Source: Rhizobium sp. CSW-27 (GTDB lineage: Bacteria > Pseudomonadota > Alphaproteobacteria > Rhizobiales > Rhizobiaceae). From it: a stretch of DNA of 64,000 nucleotides. The stretch covers positions 248,001 to 312,000 of the forward strand of contig NZ_JAHHZO010000005.1 of assembly GCF_018760785.1 (NCBI RefSeq), in the 5' to 3' direction. Made by a program: the position numbers and the translations under genes. Of this stretch, positions 1 to 10,562 are shown piece after piece (position 1 is the first letter of the stretch; each line of letters begins with the position of its first letter). The notes beneath the pieces are model-generated. The model had not been told where the DNA came from, ran no database searches, and worked only from the letters and a program-made list of their open reading frames with translations.

Positions 1-1
1 G

Positions 2-727
<726 letters not shown>

Positions 728-741
728 TCTCAGACGGACCG

Positions 742-761
742 GCGCCCGGGAAACCGGGCGC
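742..761 (+). other. GNRA-loop hairpin in the atpD-atpC gap
   Basis: A perfect 8-bp GC-rich stem (742-749 with 754-761) closed by a GAAA tetraloop lies in the 72-bp gap between atpD and atpC. It is followed by a pyrimidine-rich tcttcctttcc but no true T-run. It could attenuate transcription or protect the 3' end of upstream mRNA, so lowering epsilon relative to beta. The role is inferred; only the structure is seen. Confidence 0.5.
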
Positions 762-799
762 TCTTCCTTTCCGCATAACGCCCAAAGAAGTGGACCGTC

Positions 800-1207
800 A
801 TGGCCGACTCTTTCGAATTTGAACTGGTTTCGCCCGAACGCCTTCTCCTGTCGGAAAAGGTGACGGAAGTCGTGATCCCGGCGACGCTCGGTGAAATGAC
901 CGTGATGGCGAAGCACGCGCCGACGATGACGACCATCAAGGCCGGCGTGGTCACTGTGAAGCTGGCTTCCGGTGGCGTGAAGAAGTACGTGGTGTTTGGC
1001 GGTTTCGCCGACATCCTGCCGACCGGCTGCACGCTGCTGGCCGAATCCGCCGTTCCGCAGGAAGAGGCCAATCGCGACCTGTTCCAGAAGCGGATCGACG
1101 CACTGCGCCAGGACATTTCCGATGCGCCGACCGACGAGCACCGCACCAAGCTGGAGCACATGCTCGGCGAACTCACGCATCTCAATCATTCGATCCTGCC
1201 CGCCTGA
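800..1207 (+). CDS. atpC: ATP synthase F1 subunit epsilon
   Basis: Epsilon subunit of F1-ATP synthase, the central-stalk protein that couples rotation and inhibits ATP hydrolysis. It has 135 residues, the normal length for rhizobia. The N-terminal beta-sandwich is recognisable from FELVSPERLLLSEKVTEVVIPATLGEMTVMAKHAPTM, followed by a shorter C-terminal helical part rich in E, R and K. The ATG at 800 has a modest purine-rich AAAGAAG upstream. It is the last gene of the atp operon and is followed within 25 bases by a strong terminator. Confidence 0.96.
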   Translation: MADSFEFELVSPERLLLSEKVTEVVIPATLGEMTVMAKHAPTMTTIKAGVVTVKLASGGVKKYVVFGGFADILPTGCTLLAESAVPQEEANRDLFQKRIDALRQDISDAPTDEHRTKLEHMLGELTHLNHSILPA

Positions 1208-1231
1208 CCGGGCTCGCAGGACAGACGATCG

Positions 1232-1258
1232 AAGCCGGGTCTTGTGCCCGGCTTTTTC
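1232..1258 (+). terminator. Rho-independent terminator of the atp operon
   Basis: An 8-bp stem (1232-1239 with 1247-1254, core GCCGGG/CCCGGC), a 7-nt loop and a run of five T (1253-1257) lie 24 bases after the atpC stop. A second weaker GCGGGC/GCCCGC stem at 1328-1346 without a T-run lies just beyond the 3' end of the convergent GMC oxidoreductase gene. Confidence 0.85.
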
Positions 1259-1353
1259 GTGCCCGTATGAAGCCAGAGGTGGCCGATTCCTTATCCCTCT
1301 GGCTGACCGTCGTCCCGGCAGATCCTGGCGGGCTGTTCAAGCCCGCAATCGCG

Positions 1354-2967
1354 TCACCGCGCATCCGCAAGAACCATCGCCGACGCCTTTTCCGCCACCA
1401 TCATGGTCGGTGCGTTGATGTTGCCGGCGGTGATGTTGGGGAAGACCGAGGCGTCGGCGATCCGCAAGCCGCTCACACCATGCACCTTCAGCGAATGATC
1501 CACGACGCTCCCGCGTGAGTCCGGGCCCATCGCGCAGCTGCCGCAGAGATGATAGATCGAGCCGCTGTTGTCGCGGAAATAGTCGATGAGGGCGGCATCG
1601 TCCTGAACGGCCGGAGAGGGCGATACCTCTGCCTCCAGCCAGTCGCCAAGCGCCGGTGCGGTGGCGATGCGCCGCATCAGATGCATGCCCTGCAGTGCTT
1701 CCTCCACATCGCGATCGGCCGAAAGATAGCGCGGCGCAATGACGGGCGCCGTCGACGGGTCCGGTGAGGCAAGCCTGATCTCGCCGCGGCTTGCCGGCCG
1801 GCAGGCGCTGATCGCCATCAGGAAGCCGTGATAGGGCTCGGGCTTCAGGCCGGCCTTCGGGCTCACCGGAATGCGGTAGGAGAGGGGGTTGAAATAGAGC
1901 TGCAGATTGGGCCGCGCGGCCGCCTCGCTGCCGCGAAAGAAGCCGCCGGCCTGGTTGACGCTCATGGCAAAGGGCCCCTGGCGCGTCAGGAGATATCGGA
2001 GGGTGAGGAGCGCCTGGCCGGTCAGGCTGCCGAACATCGCATTCAGCGTCGGCCGGCGGGAGCGATAGTAGAAGCTGGTACAGAGATGGTCCTGCAGGTT
2101 CTGGCCGACCGCCGGCAGGTGATGGCGCACGCCAATGTCCAGCGCCTGTAATTGCGCGCCATCGCCAAGACCCGAACGCTGCAGCAGTGCCGGGCTCTGC
2201 ACGGCACCGGCGGCGAGGATCACCTCGCGCCGTGCCGTAAACAGTCGCCGTTGCCCGTTCTGGCGCACGGCGACACCGCTCACCCGTCCGTTGTCATCGA
2301 AGAGGAGGTGTTCGGCAAAGGCCTGCTGTTCCACCTGCAGATTGCGATGTTTCAGCGCCGGGCGCAGATATTCGGCGCCGGAATGCGAGCGCAGGCCGCG
2401 TCTCGTATTGATGTCGTAGATCCCGGCCCCTTCGATGGTCGCACCGTTGAAATCCGGATTGAGGGGATAGCCCAGTTCCGCGCAGGCCGAAAGGAAGGCG
2501 CGGCTTACCGGATGGATGCCATCGCGCATCGGGGTCACGTGGATCGGCCCGTCGTCGCCATGCCAGCGCGATGCACCATCGGCATGGGTTTCCAGCCGCC
2601 TGAACCAGGGCAGCACGTCGTCCGCCCCCCAGCCGGGATTGCCGGCGGCCTTCCAGTCCTCGAAATCGCTGGCGGCACCCCGCACGAAGACCATGGCATT
2701 GATCGCGCCGGAACCGCCCAGCACCTTGCCGCGCGGCACATAGACCCGGCGATTGTTCAGCCCCGGTTCCGGCTCGCTCCAGTGCATCCAGTTGACGGTC
2801 GGGTCGTAATAGCTCCTGGCATAGCCGACCGGGATCTTCAGCCACAGCGAACGATCGCCGCCGCCGGCCTCCAGCAGCAGAACGCTGTGGCGTCCGTCCT
2901 CGCTGAGGCGGTGCGCCAGAATGCAGCCGGCCGATCCGGCACCGACGATGATGAAGTCGAACTGCAT
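1354..2967 (-). CDS. GMC-family FAD-dependent alcohol/choline dehydrogenase-like oxidoreductase
   Basis: Glucose-methanol-choline oxidoreductase, 537 residues, the usual length for bacterial choline/alcohol dehydrogenases. The N-terminal dinucleotide fold is clear (IIVGAGSAG, residues 5-13, and the ribose-binding Glu of LLLEAGG). GMC signature 1 is PRGKVLGGSGAINAM and signature 2 is AAGAVQSPALLQRSG. The C-terminal active site is YHLCGSCAMG with catalytic His473, plus the GNINAP asparagines (516/518). It likely oxidises a primary or secondary alcohol and passes electrons to a carrier. It is the last gene of a leftward cluster, 7 bp after the dehydratase. The context points to a sugar-derived alcohol substrate rather than choline, since no betaine genes are adjacent. 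The substrate is inferred only. Confidence 0.88.
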   Translation of the reverse strand: MQFDFIIVGAGSAGCILAHRLSEDGRHSVLLLEAGGGDRSLWLKIPVGYARSYYDPTVNWMHWSEPEPGLNNRRVYVPRGKVLGGSGAINAMVFVRGAASDFEDWKAAGNPGWGADDVLPWFRRLETHADGASRWHGDDGPIHVTPMRDGIHPVSRAFLSACAELGYPLNPDFNGATIEGAGIYDINTRRGLRSHSGAEYLRPALKHRNLQVEQQAFAEHLLFDDNGRVSGVAVRQNGQRRLFTARREVILAAGAVQSPALLQRSGLGDGAQLQALDIGVRHHLPAVGQNLQDHLCTSFYYRSRRPTLNAMFGSLTGQALLTLRYLLTRQGPFAMSVNQAGGFFRGSEAAARPNLQLYFNPLSYRIPVSPKAGLKPEPYHGFLMAISACRPASRGEIRLASPDPSTAPVIAPRYLSADRDVEEALQGMHLMRRIATAPALGDWLEAEVSPSPAVQDDAALIDYFRDNSGSIYHLCGSCAMGPDSRGSVVDHSLKVHGVSGLRIADASVFPNITAGNINAPTMMVAEKASAMVLADAR

Positions 2968-2974
2968 CGACGGA

Positions 2975-4192
2975 TCACCCCTTGGCCGGCGCGAACTGTT
3001 TCACATCGGCCGGCTCCGCCGCCATCTGCAGGTGCAGCCGCTCGCCGCGATAGGGCGTGTGCGCGGCGACCACCGCATGGTTCAGCTCCACCCCGATCCC
3101 CGGCTCGCGCGAGGGGATCAGATAACCGTCCTCGACGACGAGCTTGCTCTTCAGCACCTCCGCGTGGAAGCCGGAGAAATCCATGATCGCCTCATGGATG
3201 AGGAAATTCGGCGTGGCGGCGGCAAGCTGGATGCTGGCGGCCGCACCGACCGGACCGTTATAGAGATGGGGGGCGATTTCCGCGTAGAAGCTTTCCGCCA
3301 TGCCGGCGATCTTCTTCGCCTCCAGCAGACCCCCGACACGGGCGACATTCATCTGCAGAATGGAGGCCGCCCCTTCCTGCAGCACGCGCTGGAACTCGTA
3401 TTTGGTGGTCAGCCGCTCGCCGGTCGAGACCGGAATGGAGGTCGCTCGTGCCACCGTCGCCATCGCCGCCTCCTGTCCCGGCGGTACCGGCTCCTCGAAC
3501 CACAGCGGATCGTATTTTTCGAGCCGTTTCGCGAGACGGATTGCGGAGGCCGGCACCATCTGCCCATGCGTGCCGAACAGGATGTCGGCCTTCGCGCCGA
3601 TCGCCTCGCGGATCTTGCGGCAGAAAGTCTCGCAACGATCCATCACGCCGAGCGACAGGTGGTGGCCGCTATATTGCGTGTAGGGGCCGGCCGGATCGAA
3701 TTTGAGCGCGGTAAACCCCATCTCCACCATGCGCACCGCTTCCTCGGCGGCGAGGTCCGGGTCGTTGTAGTCGTACTCGCCGGCCGCGTTCTTCGGATAC
3801 AGATAGGTATAGGCGCGAAGCCGCTCATGCACCGTGCCGCCCAGCAGATCGGCGACCGGTCGCCCCGCCGCCTTGCCGATGATGTCCCAGCAGGCAATTT
3901 CCAGGCCGGAGACGATGCCCATCATCGTCGGGTCCGGGCGCTGGGTGAAGCCGCTGGAATAGGCGGCGCGCCAGAAGCGTTCGATCCGGTGCGGATCATG
4001 GCCTTCCAGATGGCGCCGGAAGACATCCTCGATCAGCGGCACCAGCGCATTCGGATCGAAGGCGGTGGCGTAGATCTCGCCCAGGCCGCGAATGCCGCAG
4101 GCGGTTTCCAGCTCGACGAAGATCCAGTACATGCCGCCGATATGCGGCGGTGGGACTGCGACGACATGGGTGGTGAGTGCGGCAAGCTTCAT
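2975..4192 (-). CDS. Enolase-superfamily sugar-acid dehydratase (mandelate racemase/muconate lactonizing family)
   Basis: A 405-residue TIM-barrel enzyme of the enolase superfamily. The capping domain is N-terminal (ELETACGIRGLGEIY). The barrel carries the expected catalytic and metal-ligand elements in order: a general-base strand ALKFDPAG, the FGTHGQM loop, the ligand motif WFEEPVPP, the ligand STGERL, and APHLYNGPVG near the end of the barrel. These are features of mandelate-racemase-type acid-sugar dehydratases, which abstract the alpha proton of a sugar acid and lose water to give a 2-keto-3-deoxy acid. Adjacent lactaldehyde- and lactate-dehydrogenase genes suggest a 6-deoxysugar acid (fuconate or rhamnonate type), but the exact substrate cannot be read from sequence. 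It lies 11 bp after the ALDH gene, so cotranscription is likely. Confidence 0.85.
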   Translation of the reverse strand: MKLAALTTHVVAVPPPHIGGMYWIFVELETACGIRGLGEIYATAFDPNALVPLIEDVFRRHLEGHDPHRIERFWRAAYSSGFTQRPDPTMMGIVSGLEIACWDIIGKAAGRPVADLLGGTVHERLRAYTYLYPKNAAGEYDYNDPDLAAEEAVRMVEMGFTALKFDPAGPYTQYSGHHLSLGVMDRCETFCRKIREAIGAKADILFGTHGQMVPASAIRLAKRLEKYDPLWFEEPVPPGQEAAMATVARATSIPVSTGERLTTKYEFQRVLQEGAASILQMNVARVGGLLEAKKIAGMAESFYAEIAPHLYNGPVGAAASIQLAAATPNFLIHEAIMDFSGFHAEVLKSKLVVEDGYLIPSREPGIGVELNHAVVAAHTPYRGERLHLQMAAEPADVKQFAPAKG

Positions 4193-4203
4193 CGGTCTGT
4201 TCC

Positions 4204-5628
4204 TCAGTGGTTCAGGATCACGAGCCGTGTCTGGGTGAATTCCAGCATTCCGTGCCTGCCATCGTCGCCGCCCAGGCCGGAGCGTTTCCAGCCGGCGTGG
4301 TAGCCCTGATAGGGATCGGCCGGGAAGCGGTTGATGTAGAGTTCGCCCGCCTCCATTGCCGTCGCCGCCTGCATCACCTTGCGGTAGTCGTTGGAAAACA
4401 CCACGGAGGCGAGGCCATACTGGCTGTCGCTTGCCAGCCGCAGCGCCTCGTCAAAGTCGCTGTAGGCCATCACCGGCAGCACGGGGCCGAACACTTCTTC
4501 CCGCACGATCTCCATCTCCTGCCGGCAGCCGGAAAGAAGGGTGGGCGGATAGAAATAGCCGCTCGTTTCCGGCAGAACGCCGCCGGCCTCCAGCACCGCG
4601 CCCTCGGCCACGGCGCGCTCCACCATGGTATGCACGCGCCGGCGTGCGGCCTCGGAGGCAAGCGGCCCCATCAGGCTCGCATCGGTCGCCCGGTTGCCGA
4701 AGCCGCGACCGGCGAAGCCGGCCTTCAGCCGGGCGAGAAGCGCGTCATGGATGGAGGCATGCACATAGAGCCGCTCCACCGAGGTGCAGACCTGACCGCA
4801 ATGGGCGGTCTTGGCGGAAAGCACCATGCGCGCCACCGCATCGAGATCGGCATCCGGCTCGACGATCACCGGCGTCTTGCCGCCAAGCTCCAGCGAGGGC
4901 TTTGCAATGTTTTCCTTGCAGAAATCCAGCACCGCGCGGCCCGCCGTCACGCTTCCCGTCAGCGTGATCATGCCGATTTCCGGCCGCGTGCAGAGTGTCG
5001 CCGCCACGTCATGCGTCATGGTCAGGATGCTGACGAGACCCTCCGGCAGGCCGGCTTCCGCCACCGCTTCTGCAAAGGCGAAGGCGCAGGTCGGTGTCGT
5101 GTTGCTGGGGCGCACGACCACCGCATTGCCGGCGATCAGCGCCGGGGCGATCTTGCGCACCAGCGTGTAGATCGGAAAGTTGAAGGGGATCAGGCAGGCC
5201 ACCACGCCGATCGGCACCCGCAGCAGCAGCAGCGTTTCATTCGGCGTGTCGCTGTCGATCACCTCTCCCTCAATGCGGCGGGCCCATTCGGCATGGTAGC
5301 GCATCAGTTCCACCCCGTAGCCGACTTCCGCCGTCGCATCGGCAAGGCTCTTGCCGGATTCCTCCGCAAGGGCCGCACCGATGAGCACGGCCCGCTTCTG
5401 CAGGCTCTCGGCCAGCCGGCGCAGCGCCTCGCCGCGCTCGATGGCCGGCCTTCGGCCCCAGGCCTTCTGCGCGGCGGCGGCCCGAAGCACGGCCTCGATC
5501 GCCTCGGCATCGGTCGCGGCCGGCACCTCGGCAAACACGGCGCCGGTGGCCGGGTTGCGAACCTCGATCTTCTCTGCGGTCCCGGCCTCGACGAACTGTC
5601 CGGCAATGAAATTGCGATAGACGCGCAT
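4204..5628 (-). CDS. aldA: Aldehyde dehydrogenase, lactaldehyde dehydrogenase (AldA)-like
   Basis: NAD(P)+-dependent aldehyde dehydrogenase, 474 residues. The family marks are present: the PFNFPIY cofactor region, SLELGGKTP with the general-base Glu, and GQVCTSVERLYV with nucleophile Cys281. The C-terminal half closely follows E. coli AldA (from memory) at SGYFYPPTLL, EEVFGPVLPV and YHAGWKRSGLGG. AldA oxidises L-lactaldehyde to L-lactate and glycolaldehyde to glycolate. It heads the leftward ALDH-dehydratase-GMC cluster behind its LysR regulator, and an L-lactate dehydrogenase gene is nearby, which supports an aldehyde-to-lactate-to-pyruvate route. Other short hydroxyaldehydes remain possible. 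Confidence 0.87.
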   Translation of the reverse strand: MRVYRNFIAGQFVEAGTAEKIEVRNPATGAVFAEVPAATDAEAIEAVLRAAAAQKAWGRRPAIERGEALRRLAESLQKRAVLIGAALAEESGKSLADATAEVGYGVELMRYHAEWARRIEGEVIDSDTPNETLLLLRVPIGVVACLIPFNFPIYTLVRKIAPALIAGNAVVVRPSNTTPTCAFAFAEAVAEAGLPEGLVSILTMTHDVAATLCTRPEIGMITLTGSVTAGRAVLDFCKENIAKPSLELGGKTPVIVEPDADLDAVARMVLSAKTAHCGQVCTSVERLYVHASIHDALLARLKAGFAGRGFGNRATDASLMGPLASEAARRRVHTMVERAVAEGAVLEAGGVLPETSGYFYPPTLLSGCRQEMEIVREEVFGPVLPVMAYSDFDEALRLASDSQYGLASVVFSNDYRKVMQAATAMEAGELYINRFPADPYQGYHAGWKRSGLGGDDGRHGMLEFTQTRLVILNH

Positions 5629-5704
5629 GGGGTCCTCCCTGCTTCTGGCTGCAAGGAGACGTCAGGGGCAGGCCGTGCTGCAAGCGAGGAATTTTCGGCC
5701 CGAT

Positions 5705-5721
5705 CATTCCAAAATGGAATG
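5705..5721 (-). promoter_or_regulatory. Palindromic LysR-type operator candidate upstream of aldA
   Basis: A perfect 7-bp inverted repeat with a 3-nt centre, CATTCCA-AAA-TGGAATG, lies in the 95-bp gap between the lysR stop and the aldA start, 77 bp upstream of the aldA ATG. It contains the T-N11-A arrangement (5707 to 5719) typical of LysR-family recognition sites. The adjacent LysR protein is the obvious candidate ligand; binding is inferred. Confidence 0.5.
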
Positions 5722-5723
5722 GT

Positions 5724-6641
5724 TCAGCCAGGCTGAGCCACTGACGCGGCCTTGCCGTCACCGGCCAGCTCGCCGTGCAGCCAGTCGCGAAAGGTTGCCA
5801 CGCGTCGGGAGGGCGGCTGGTTGCTGCGCGTCACCAGCCAGTAGGCCTCATGCCCTTCCACCTCCACATCGAGCACCTGTGCCAGCTGGCCGGCTGCCAT
5901 CAGCGGCGCCACCATCGCCTTGTCGGCCACCGCGACGCCGAGTCCGCTGCAGGCGGCCTCGATGACGAGATCCAGCAGGTCGAATTCCATGCCACCGGGC
6001 GTATCGGTGTGGCTCAGGCCCGCCGCATCCAGCCAGCGTTGCCAGGTGAGATAACGCTGGTCGGCAGAGGCCAGCACATGCAGGAAGGTGAGGCGGGAAA
6101 GATCGATGGCGCCATTTTCGGGTAGAAGATGCGGGGCGCAGACGGCGATATGCCGTTCCGTCATCAACCGCTCGGAGGCGAGCATCGGCCATTCGCCATC
6201 GCCGAAGCGGATCGCGCAATCCAGCAGGCTGCGCTCGGCGAGACTGTCGGCAAGATCGGTGGTGATGCTGATGTCGATATCCGGCAGGGCGGCGCGCAGG
6301 CGCGACAGTCGGGGCAGCAGCCAGCGCTTGGCGAAGGTGGGCGGCACGTTGATGCGCAGCCGGTGGCGGTTGCTTTTCTCCATGATGCCGCGCACCGTCA
6401 GCTCCACCGAATGGAAGGCGTTCTGCAGGCTGGCATAAAGTTCCGCGCCGGAAGGCGTCAGTTCCAGATGATGGTGGTGGCGGATCACCAGCTTTTCGCC
6501 CAGCCGGTCCTCCAGATTGCGCACCTGCCGGCTGACCGCGCTCTGGGTCAGGTTCAGCCGCTCGGCCGCGCGGGTGAAGCTGCGGGTCTGGCCCACCACC
6601 TCGAACACCTTCATCGCTGTCAGCGCCGGCAACCGTCGCAT
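5724..6641 (-). CDS. LysR-family transcriptional regulator (GcvA-like)
   Basis: LysR-type regulator of the GcvA-like subgroup. The start at 6641 gives MRRLPALTAMKVFEVV, the usual N-terminus of this subgroup, with a GGGGGG stretch upstream. An in-frame ATG at 6665 would add eight residues and has a poorer ribosome site. The winged HTH follows at once (FTRAAERLNLTQSAVSRQVRNLEDRLG). The effector domain begins near RLRINVPPTFAKRWLLPRL. A local oddity is the run HHHH just after the HTH wing. It sits directly upstream of the aldA-dehydratase-GMC cluster on the same strand, so it probably controls that cluster and perhaps the divergent ldh gene. Confidence 0.9.
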   Translation of the reverse strand: MRRLPALTAMKVFEVVGQTRSFTRAAERLNLTQSAVSRQVRNLEDRLGEKLVIRHHHHLELTPSGAELYASLQNAFHSVELTVRGIMEKSNRHRLRINVPPTFAKRWLLPRLSRLRAALPDIDISITTDLADSLAERSLLDCAIRFGDGEWPMLASERLMTERHIAVCAPHLLPENGAIDLSRLTFLHVLASADQRYLTWQRWLDAAGLSHTDTPGGMEFDLLDLVIEAACSGLGVAVADKAMVAPLMAAGQLAQVLDVEVEGHEAYWLVTRSNQPPSRRVATFRDWLHGELAGDGKAASVAQPG

Positions 6642-6736
6642 GCAGGGCCCCCCGTCTGCCGGCATATAAACAGATGGCGTGCTGCATCGTCACCCTGTTT
6701 TTCCGCCCGTCTCCTCCACCGCTTGCCCCGCATGAC

Positions 6737-7773
<1,037 letters not shown>

Positions 7774-7784
7774 TCCGGCGGCCC

Positions 7785-8858
7785 TCAGCGTTTCAGGGCC
7801 GGCGAGATGATCCGGTAGGACAGTCCTTCCGGCGCGTAGGTCAGTTCGGCGCTGCCGCCGAAATCATGCGGCACCACCCGTTCCATCAGCGTGGTGCCGA
7901 AGCCGCGGCGCGAAGGTTTCGTCACTGGTGGTCCGCCCTGTTCGTGCCAGTGCAGCTCGAAGGGGCCGTGGCCATTGCCGCGCCACGACACCTCGACCCG
8001 GCCGTTCTCGACCGAGAGCGCGCCATATTTCATCGCATTGGTGGTCAGTTCGTTGATGGCCAGTGACAGGGACAGGGCCTGTTTTTCGCTGAGCATGACC
8101 TTCGGCCCCTGCAGCTGGACCTGACCGGAGACGGTGCGGTGCGCGGCAAGTGCCGTTTCCAGCACCTGTGCCACCGGCACGTCGCCCTTCGGTGCATCCG
8201 TCACCAGCGCATGGGCATTGGCGACGGCGGCAAGCCGCTGCAGCAGAAGCGCACGGCTTTCCTCCACCGAATGCGCCACCCGCAGCGTCTGGCTGGCGAT
8301 CGAGGTCACCATGGCGAACATGTTCTTCATGCGGTGCTGCAGTTCGGAATTCATCAGCCGCACCTGCCGCTGGCTGGCCACCCGCGCCGTCGTCTCGATC
8401 ACCGTGTCGAGCAGGCCGACGATCCGGCCGTCATCGTCGCGCAGCGGGCTGTAGGAGAAGGTGAAGAAGGCTTCCTCCGCATAGCCGTTGCGCTGCACCG
8501 TCAGCGGAAAATCCTCGACGAAGGTGGCTTCGCCTGCCAGTGCCTTGCGCGCGACCGGCGCCATCTCCGCCCAGACTTCCGACCACACCGCGCCGAACGG
8601 CTGGCCCATCGCTTCCGGCTTGCGGCCGAGGATCGGCCGGAAGGCATCGTTGTAGATCATCGTCAGATCCGGACCCCAGGCGATGGTGGCGGGAAAGCCC
8701 GAGGTCAGCACCATGCCGACCGCCGTCTTCAGTGCCACCGGCCAGCGTTCCATCGGGCCGAGCGGCGTGCGGCTCCAGTCGATGTCGTGCATGATTCCGG
8801 CCGAGCGGCCGCCGCCCTGGAGAAAGGAGAGTGTGTCTTGCCTCGTCACGGTGCCCAT
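7785..8858 (-). CDS. PAS-domain HWE-family sensor histidine kinase
   Basis: Cytoplasmic two-component sensor. From the ATG at 8858 it has 357 residues: a PAS domain (about 25-150, IDWSRTPLGPMERWP ... ETTARV), then the phospho-acceptor region ELQHRMKNMFAMVTSIASQTLR. The HWE/HisKA_2 ATPase domain follows, with INELTTNAMKYGAL (N box), the diagnostic W-x-E (HWHEQGGP) and RRGFGTTLMERVV. No membrane segments are seen. The open frame extends upstream to 9050, but that would run into the divergent lysR gene; the 8858 start has GGGAGG upstream and begins where homology begins. HWE kinases are frequent in rhizobia and often signal light, oxygen or general stress. No partner response regulator is adjacent. 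Confidence 0.87.
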   Translation of the reverse strand: MGTVTRQDTLSFLQGGGRSAGIMHDIDWSRTPLGPMERWPVALKTAVGMVLTSGFPATIAWGPDLTMIYNDAFRPILGRKPEAMGQPFGAVWSEVWAEMAPVARKALAGEATFVEDFPLTVQRNGYAEEAFFTFSYSPLRDDDGRIVGLLDTVIETTARVASQRQVRLMNSELQHRMKNMFAMVTSIASQTLRVAHSVEESRALLLQRLAAVANAHALVTDAPKGDVPVAQVLETALAAHRTVSGQVQLQGPKVMLSEKQALSLSLAINELTTNAMKYGALSVENGRVEVSWRGNGHGPFELHWHEQGGPPVTKPSRRGFGTTLMERVVPHDFGGSAELTYAPEGLSYRIISPALKR

Positions 8859-9002
8859 CGTGCTTTTTGCCTCCCCGGCCATAAATGGAGAGCCCTGGGC
8901 TTTGGTTCCACGGGCATGTGGATGCATGCCGGACAGGGCGGGTTGACGGGTCGTGGCCGCAGCGGTCACAACAGCAGGCTTCAGGCTCCGGGGAGGCACA
9001 TC

Positions 9003-9938
9003 ATGATCGACAAGCTGGAATTCTTCATCGCGCTTGCCGGAGCCGGGCATTTTGGCCGCGCGGCGGAGGAATGCGGCATTTCGCAGCCCACGCTATCGGC
9101 TGCCATCCGCCAGCTGGAGGATCAGCTTGGCGTGGTGCTGGTGGTGCGCGGCTCCCGTTTCCAGGGGCTGACGCCGGAGGGGCAGCGCGTGCTGGAATGG
9201 GCACGCCGCATCGTCGGCGATACCCGCACCATGCGCGAGGAAATGCGCGCTGCCCGCAAGGGGCTTGCCGGCCATATCCGGCTGGCCGTCATCCCGACCG
9301 CGCTCGCCATGGTGCCGAAGCTGACGGAGCCTTTCCAGGCGCGCCACCCGAACGTCACCTTTTCCGTCACCTCGCGCACCTCGCTGCAGGTTCTGAGCCA
9401 GCTGGAAAACCTCGAGATCGACGCCGGCATCACCTATCTCGACAACGAACCGCTCGGTCGCGTCACCACCGTGCCACTGTATTCAGAGCGCTATCACCTG
9501 ATTACCGCAGCCGGCACGCCGCTTGCGGATCGTCAAAACGTCACCTGGCAGGAGGTTTCCGGTCTTCGGCTTTGTCTATTGACGCCTGATATGCAGAACC
9601 GACGGATCATCAACAAACACATGGCGGAAGCTGGTGTCTGGGCCAAGCCGACGCTGGAATCCAATTCGATGATCGTGCTGTTTTCCCATATCCGCACCGG
9701 TCAATGGGCCTCGATCATGCCGCGTAACGTGGCGGAATCCTTCGGATTTCCTGAACAGATCCGGATGATCCCGATCACGGAACCGGATGCGGAGCATCTG
9801 GTGGGCCTGGTTGCCACGCATCGTGAACCGCACACGCCCCTCGTGTCGGCCCTGCTGCACGAGGCAAGATCCCGCGTTGCAGCATCCGCTTTTGATAGAT
9901 TTTTTCTATCGCACAACGAGACGTCGATATTGACCTGA
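9003..9938 (+). CDS. LysR-family regulator, probable activator of the formate dehydrogenase operon (FdsR-like)
   Basis: LysR-type regulator, 311 residues, starting MIDKLEFFIALAGAGHFGRAAEECGISQPTLSAAIRQLE, which is a complete N-terminal HTH. The effector domain follows from about residue 90 (GHIRLAVIPTALAMVPKL). The same frame stays open upstream to 8139, but that part is antisense to the kinase and does not code; the start at 9003 has GGGGAGG 11 bp upstream. It lies 144 bp upstream of fdsG on the same strand. In Cupriavidus an LTTR called FdsR controls the homologous fds operon, so a formate-linked role is likely, though inferred from position. The effector (perhaps formate) is unknown. Confidence 0.88.
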   Translation: MIDKLEFFIALAGAGHFGRAAEECGISQPTLSAAIRQLEDQLGVVLVVRGSRFQGLTPEGQRVLEWARRIVGDTRTMREEMRAARKGLAGHIRLAVIPTALAMVPKLTEPFQARHPNVTFSVTSRTSLQVLSQLENLEIDAGITYLDNEPLGRVTTVPLYSERYHLITAAGTPLADRQNVTWQEVSGLRLCLLTPDMQNRRIINKHMAEAGVWAKPTLESNSMIVLFSHIRTGQWASIMPRNVAESFGFPEQIRMIPITEPDAEHLVGLVATHREPHTPLVSALLHEARSRVAASAFDRFFLSHNETSILT

Positions 9939-10082
9939 TGTATGCATCCTCGCCATCCTTGCCTGCATAGGCACTGTTTGCTGTTTCTGATGGCGGCGCC
10001 TGGATCGTAAAGGTCTGCAAGAGGCAAGCCTCCGGTCAGCCGGCTGAAGAGCTTGTCGGGCGTCGGTTTGGGAGGACTGACC

Positions 10083-10562
10083 ATGAATGTTCGGGTGGTT
10101 GCCGTGGATGAGGCAACCCGTATTTCGTCCATCATCGAGGACTGTCGTCATCTGGAAGGCCCGATGCTGCCGATCCTGCACAAGGTGCAGGAGGCGTTCG
10201 GCTACATCCCGGAAGCGGCCAAGCAGATTATCGCGCAGGCACTCAATCTGTCGCGCGCCGAGGTGCACGGCGTCGTCACCTTCTATCATGATTTCCGCGA
10301 TCATCCGGCCGGTCGCCACTGTCTCAAGCTCTGTCGCGCCGAAGCCTGTCAATCCATGGGCGGCGATGCGCTGGCAGAGCAGGTAAAGGCGAAACTCGGG
10401 CTCGACTGGCATGAGACGGCGGCCGATGGATCGGTGACGCTGGAGCCGGTCTTCTGTCTCGGCCTCTGCGCCCAGGCGCCGGCTGCCATGCTGGATGGTG
10501 AACTGTATGCCCGCCTGCACGAAGACTGCCTGAACGACATCGTGGCGGAGGTGCGGGCATGA
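10083..10562 (+). CDS. fdsG: NAD+-dependent formate dehydrogenase gamma subunit
   Basis: NuoE-like thioredoxin-fold [2Fe-2S] subunit of the soluble molybdenum formate dehydrogenase, 159 residues. Helical N-terminal part MLPILHKVQEAFGYIPEAA is followed by the cluster ligands CRAEAC and CLGLC. It relays electrons between the FdsA Fe-S chain and FdsB. The ATG at 10083 has GGAGG eight bases upstream; an in-frame TTG at 10053 is less likely. It overlaps fdsB by 4 bp (ATGA), which indicates translational coupling. Confidence 0.93.
   Translation: MNVRVVAVDEATRISSIIEDCRHLEGPMLPILHKVQEAFGYIPEAAKQIIAQALNLSRAEVHGVVTFYHDFRDHPAGRHCLKLCRAEACQSMGGDALAEQVKAKLGLDWHETAADGSVTLEPVFCLGLCAQAPAAMLDGELYARLHEDCLNDIVAEVRA

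Noticed and set aside
8139..9002. N-terminal extension of the FdsR-like LysR protein
   Set aside because: The extra 288 residues are antisense to the histidine kinase; a complete LysR N-terminus starts at 9003.
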